Assembly: GCA_017311185.1 (NCBI GenBank)
Contig: JAESUZ010003490.1
Coordinates: forward strand, 1,054,001-1,118,000
Reading direction: 5' to 3'
DNA from: Proteles cristata cristata
Taxonomy: Eukaryota > Chordata > Mammalia > Carnivora > Hyaenidae
DNA length: 64,000 nt
The position numbers and the translations under genes are program-made. The notes under the pieces are model-generated. The model had not been told where the DNA came from, made no database searches, and saw only the letters and a program-made list of their open reading frames with translations. Positions within the stretch are counted from its first letter, which is position 1. Each line of letters begins with the position of its first letter. Below, in pieces: positions 59,785-64,000 of the stretch.

Positions 59785-60100
59785 TGTTCTAAAACTACAC
59801 TGTCCAACACAGGAGCCACTAGCCACATATGACAACTGAGTATTTGAAATGTGTCTGGTCCAAATTAAAATGTGTTCCTAATGTAAACTTTACACTGAAT
59901 TTTCAAGACTTAACTAAGTACAATAAAATATATTTCATTTGATTATCTTACATAGTTATTTTTATCCTTTCATTATATACATAATATCTATTCTATCTCA
60001 TTAATAATTCTACATTGATTACATGTTGAAGTGATAATATTCTGATCTACTGAGTAAAACTAAAATAGATTATTAAGGTTATCACTTTTTTCTTTCTTAT
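59785..60100. mobile_element. Possible hAT-type non-autonomous DNA transposon relic
   Basis: CTGTCCAACACAGGAGCCAC, TAGCCACATATGACAACTGA and GAGTATTTGAAATGTGTCTG resemble a common mammalian MER element with GCCACTAGCCACAT motifs. I am not sure of the family or of the 3' limit, which fades into AT-rich DNA. Confidence 0.4.
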
Positions 60101-61119
60101 GGAAATTTTAAATGATTTAGCTTACATTATATTTCTATTAGCACTGAAAGTATTGGCAAAAGATATGGTTATCTTATTTCATACTTAAGCCATGACATCA
60201 TTTGCTGATCTGCTTTGGAAATCATTTTCTAAATAATTTCCTCAAGTGTTTTGTATGCTCCTTTTAGAGACGTCTATTTATCCTTTGGAGTTTAGGAGAC
60301 CTGGGACAGAAGTCTCTCTCTGGGTCATTGGCTCTGGCTTCTTAAAGAACCACAATTACAACTTAAACTATATAATACAGACTTTGTGAATCCACATTCT
60401 GCTGGAAAGTAGCAGAGAAGCACATTCCAGAGCCCCATGTCCAGGTGTAATGAATGAGTTCTAGGAGGAGAAAGCGCCATAGTAATTAAAATGAAACACT
60501 TAATCTCCAAATCTCTAAAACTCTTTGGACCCACATACTCATAGTCCTTGGGAAAACCTGAAAATAAGACAACAGGTCAGGACCTAAGTGAAGCCAAAGT
60601 GAACTCTGAGTTCCAAACCTTAGCAAGACTGGTAAATTGAAATGGAGGTTTTGAGCTTTTCTGGTATGAGACGTTTTTAATTAAAAAACATTGAATTATT
60701 GGACTTCTCTATAGTATTTCCTTTGAGTTCCTACCTGAAAACAAGTCAGTTGTGAAGTTGTTAGAAGCTTGTCATTTATGATTAGCAAAGATAAATTTTA
60801 TGAATTGCAGTTCTTGGTTACCCAGAGGATATTGGCTTACATTCCCAGGTTTATATCTAAGTGACCTTGTTTTCTTCTTTTGAAATAACAGATAAGGTTG
60901 AAATTGACACCATTTAGTATATAATATATTTCTGAATGGTAGTTGGCGCAGAACATTTTTAACTATGGAAAGAGATTTTTGTTTTTTTGATAGCAGAACA
61001 GAGCTATTTTATAAAACAAGTATTTGATTTAGTTTTGTGTGCCTGTAAAAAATATAACGGACTAATGAGTATAATAATGACAATACAAAACTACACTAAT
61101 TGAGAGCTATCTATGTAAA

Positions 61120-61270
61120 GATTATCAATAATTTGGTGCTGTTACTTTGCCACTTTTCAGATGAGACACTTGGGCTCAAGATGGCCATGTTACTGGTTAG
61201 GATCACACATTTGTAATGAGTGGTGCTTGATCCAGATCTAAAACCCAGAGCCCTTTTATCATTTTGCCTC
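61120..61270 (+). mobile_element. MIR relic
   Basis: CCACTTTTCAGATGAGACAC, GTTACTGGTTAGGATCACAC and GATCCAGATCTAAAACCCAG match MIR. Confidence 0.68.
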
Positions 61271-62444
61271 TACTTTGGAAATAAGAGGAAAGCAGATTTC
61301 AGCTCAGGATGAGGGAATGCCTTAAAATTAAATTAAACTCTTTTAAATTAAAACTGAGAGTGAGAATGGACAGGGCCACCTTAGTGAACAGTGAGCGCCC
61401 CTCCTGGAGCACAGGTTCTATAAGAGGCAGTTAAGGCTCTTTCTGAGGCTCTTTCGGACACTGAGACTAAGTGATTGTCTTTGTGCCTCCTTTTCTTGTC
61501 AATTAAAAAAAAAAAGAAAAATGCTAGTAGCAATAAAAAAGTTGTTGCTAAGTTATAGAAGGCCCTATTATTAGTAATGGGCGCATATATTCATTTTTTT
61601 CAAGCAAATCAAATGAATTATTTCCTAACACCTTCAGTTGAAAATTGAAATTAGTTCACATTTTACCCTCATTATATTGCTCTAAGCAATTATCAACCAG
61701 GCCAAAACTCACGAATTGTAGGGCAAGGCGAAATTAAGAAGTAGTGTGTACTCAGTGATCCATAGGTTAGATTCTGATGGTGAGGAAAACACATTCAGTG
61801 TGATCATTATTTATCTCAGGATTTAAACAGTAACTGTAATTGTATTCTTTGAACACCAAGTTCCCACCCCGCCCCCACTCCCACCTCGTAGTTAATTAGC
61901 TGGGCAGGTCTTAGAACAAATACCCACTCAGACACTGGGTGGTAGAAATGCTGCTGATAATTAAACACCACAATAGCATGGGGCCTATTTCAGGAGCCGC
62001 AGAGTGGTCTTGCCCCAGCCGGTCGGCTCACCACACACTCACAGACCCTCTATTGTGCTGGCTGTGCCTGCTCCGAGGGATAGCAGCTTGGCTGGAGAAG
62101 GAACCAACTTCAATAAGAGAGAAAAGACCAAACCTTGCAAACAAGATTGGGAATTCTGGGCTACAGGGGAAAATGTCCAGAGTGTGGAAGGAAAAGGGGG
62201 ATGGATCCAAGAAAAAGAGAAGTGGATGGGCAGGAGAACAAATCAGATGATAGACATAGCCTTTCTAGTTTCTGTGTCCAACCCACCAACCAGAATGAGT
62301 TCACCAGCCTTTTGCCAAACCCATAGCAGTTAGAAAGTGTGATATATAAGTACTAGGTTAATTTGCATTCCTTTTGGTGTAGAGGAAGTTCACTGGTTTC
62401 TTTAAAGTTTTTTAAAAAAAAATTTCTGTTTTATTATTTTATTT

Positions 62445-62494
62445 TTTAAATAGTTTATTGTCAAGTTGGTTTCCATATAACACCCAGTGCTCAT
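62445..62494 (-). mobile_element. L1 3'-terminal fragment
   Basis: GTTTATTGTCAAGTTGGTTT and TAACACCCAGTGCTCA are the reverse complement of the familiar carnivore L1 3' end (GAGCACTGGGTGTTATATGG, then CAATAAA). An A/T-rich tail follows on its 3' side. It forms part of a composite with the neighbouring SINE. Confidence 0.75.
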
Positions 62495-62680
62495 TTTTTG
62501 TATTTGAGAGACGGAGAGTGAAAAGGAGAGGGGCAGAGTAAGAACAGAGACGATCTGAAGCAGGCTCCAGGCTCTGAGCCATCAGCACAGAGCACAACAC
62601 AGGGCTCGAACTCACAAGCAGTGAGATCATGACCTGAGCCAAAGTCGAACACCTAACCAACTGAGCCACCCAGGTGCCCC
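62495..62680 (-). mobile_element. CAN SINE joined to an L1 3' end
   Basis: The reverse-complement SINE runs from the GAGAGACGGAGAG tract to CCCAGGTGCCCC. Where a poly(T) tail would be expected, it abuts an L1 3'-end segment (62445-62494). The decayed target-site duplication TTTAAAGTTTTTTA (62401-62414) / TTTAAGGTTTTTAA (62681-) encloses both pieces. Confidence 0.88.
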
Positions 62681-64000
62681 TTTAAGGTTTTTAAGAAATC
62701 TCAGATAACCATCTCATCTCCTTGGGCTGGGTCTCTTCATTTTCAAAGTAAACAAATTTAAAAAATAACAATAAAATAAAATAAAGGGGTTAAAGTGCTC
62801 TCAATCTGGCCAAAATAGGAAGGGGAATCTCAATCACTCGCCAGGTATCAAAAAGGCTAAACTATCGCACCATTACTCAAGATAAAACTACACAGTCTAG
62901 TAAAATTATCATATTGCTTCTGCTTAAAATATATTAACCCACTTCATTAGGTTGATTATCTCATACTAAACAGATGCTTCTATTGGCAGTTACAGAGGTC
63001 ATTAATAATAGAGAGAAAAGTGATTACTTTATAAGTCAGCTGATTTGGTAGTCAATAAAGGAAATTTTTCAAAAGCGAGGTGTTTTATTAAGCTATTAAA
63101 AAATCCATAGGAAAAAAATAATAAAAGTTTTGCTGGGTGACATGGTTGGAGCCCATTGGCTCCGTTAGTGCCTCTTCTACTCACCCACAGAATTACCTCT
63201 AACAATAGAGACAAATGAGTGTGTTCTCAGGGGTGCCTAGAAGAAAAGCAGTGGGAGAGATTTCTATAAAGTTCCTCTTTTTTTCAAACCTTCAATTTTG
63301 GGGCAATTTTTCCATTCTCCTCCAGAAGTGTTTGTTTTAATTTCTAAATACAATACCAGAATCTATATGGAAAAACTGATGCCCTGGGAAGACACACAGA
63401 TTCATTCTGTGGCTCCAGAGCTGCCCACTGCGGCCCCACCCACCCCGCCATGTTCTGTCGGTGTTGAGGTAGCCCAGTTTGAGAAGCACAGGGATCTAGA
63501 GGATCTTGGAAAATTCACCTGGCTATCAAACTGAATGGGTTTTCCTTTAGCCTATGAAGAGGCAAAAAGGCTTAACCTTAAAGATGTAGAATCCCTTTAC
63601 CACTACAGCTCAAATAGCATCAAGGCCACAGCCAGGGAGGAAAGGGAAAGTCTAGAAACAAAGCGTGTTGTGCTAAGGAGAGCAGGAAAAATTTCAGGGG
63701 GAGCCAAGCACAGCTCAGGAGAAACTGTCCATCTGAAATGCCACCTGGAATTCACACCAGTAATAACTGTTGTGGATATAAAAATTAATAGGGGGGATTT
63801 CATAGTATTAGAAAAATTTATTTTTATAAATCATGTGTCTATCACCCAAGTGTTGATGCATGCATGCAATTCAAACATCAGGCTTACAATAAAAAGCTCA
63901 CAGAATGACTTAGCAAGGACAATCCCCCCATTTTCTCTATAATTTGGAGTGGAAGAAGGAGGGGGGCGGTGGGTAGAGGGTGCAGTTACTGGGTCAATTA

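Larger units (their letters stand above)
52134..64000 (+). other. ANKFN1: ANKFN1 intron continuing past the window edge
   Basis: The intron begins at the strong GTAAGT donor (52134) and is phase 1. No acceptor followed by the expected continuation of ANKFN1 was found before 64000. It holds L2-like (52.5-53.2 kb), L1 (53.25 kb), MIR, five SINEs (55.3-57.7 and 62.5 kb) and a SINE/L1 chimera. The blocks 53770-54690, 57685-58535, 58870-59780, 60100-61120, 61270-62400 and 62700-64000 have no recognised feature. Confidence 0.8.

Noticed and set aside
1..64000. CRISPR array, prokaryotic operon, phage or plasmid
   Set aside because: Repeats are dispersed mammalian SINEs/LINEs and microsatellites; no regularly spaced direct repeats with unique spacers and no bacterial-type gene.

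Overview
This is mammalian nuclear DNA from a carnivore, most likely a felid. The evidence is about twenty copies of the tRNA-Lys-derived carnivore CAN SINE in its cat-type form: a head like GGGGCGCCTGGGTGGC, an internal RNA polymerase III B box like GGTTCGAGCC, a CT-rich middle and an AATAAATAAA/poly(A) tail. These lie among older MIR, L2, L1 and MER5-type relics that all placental mammals share. There are no operons, CRISPR arrays, phages or other prokaryotic features.

The only gene I can support is the 5' part of ANKFN1 (ankyrin-repeat and fibronectin type III domain protein, mouse nmf9, related to fly wide awake), read on the + strand. Two coding exons are clear: 48301-48502, which contains the commonly used ATG at 48317, and 51923-52133, which carries the ankyrin repeats. 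Their splice phases match (phase 0 at the junction, phase 1 at the end). A third exon, 33556-33690, is predicted here. It has good splice sites and its open frame runs in exact phase into the 48301 exon, so it supports a longer N-terminus than an ATG-48317 start. A CpG island at 9790-10460 is the best promoter candidate in the window. The fibronectin domain and C-terminal exons lie beyond the right edge.

Layout: 1-9700 is non-coding DNA with MIR, L2 and MER5A relics and SINEs. 9790-10460 is the CpG island. 10500-33500 is repeat-laden, with L1 blocks at 15-19.3 kb and 20.8-21.6 kb. 32.1-33.7 kb is repeat-poor and ends in the candidate exon. 33.7-48.3 kb is intron, with a large antisense L1 complex at 39.2-44.5 kb. 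48.3-52.1 kb holds the two firm exons. 52.1-64.0 kb is the next intron, with L2, L1, SINE clusters and a SINE/L1 chimera.

The most useful observations are the in-phase upstream exon, a SINE inserted 24 bp from an ANKFN1 splice donor, a perfect 23-bp inverted repeat at 41620-41695, and several nested or dimeric SINE insertions whose target-site duplications give their order. I found no sign of a novel molecular system. Repeat family names come from recognition by eye, and boundaries of the old relics are approximate to tens of bases.
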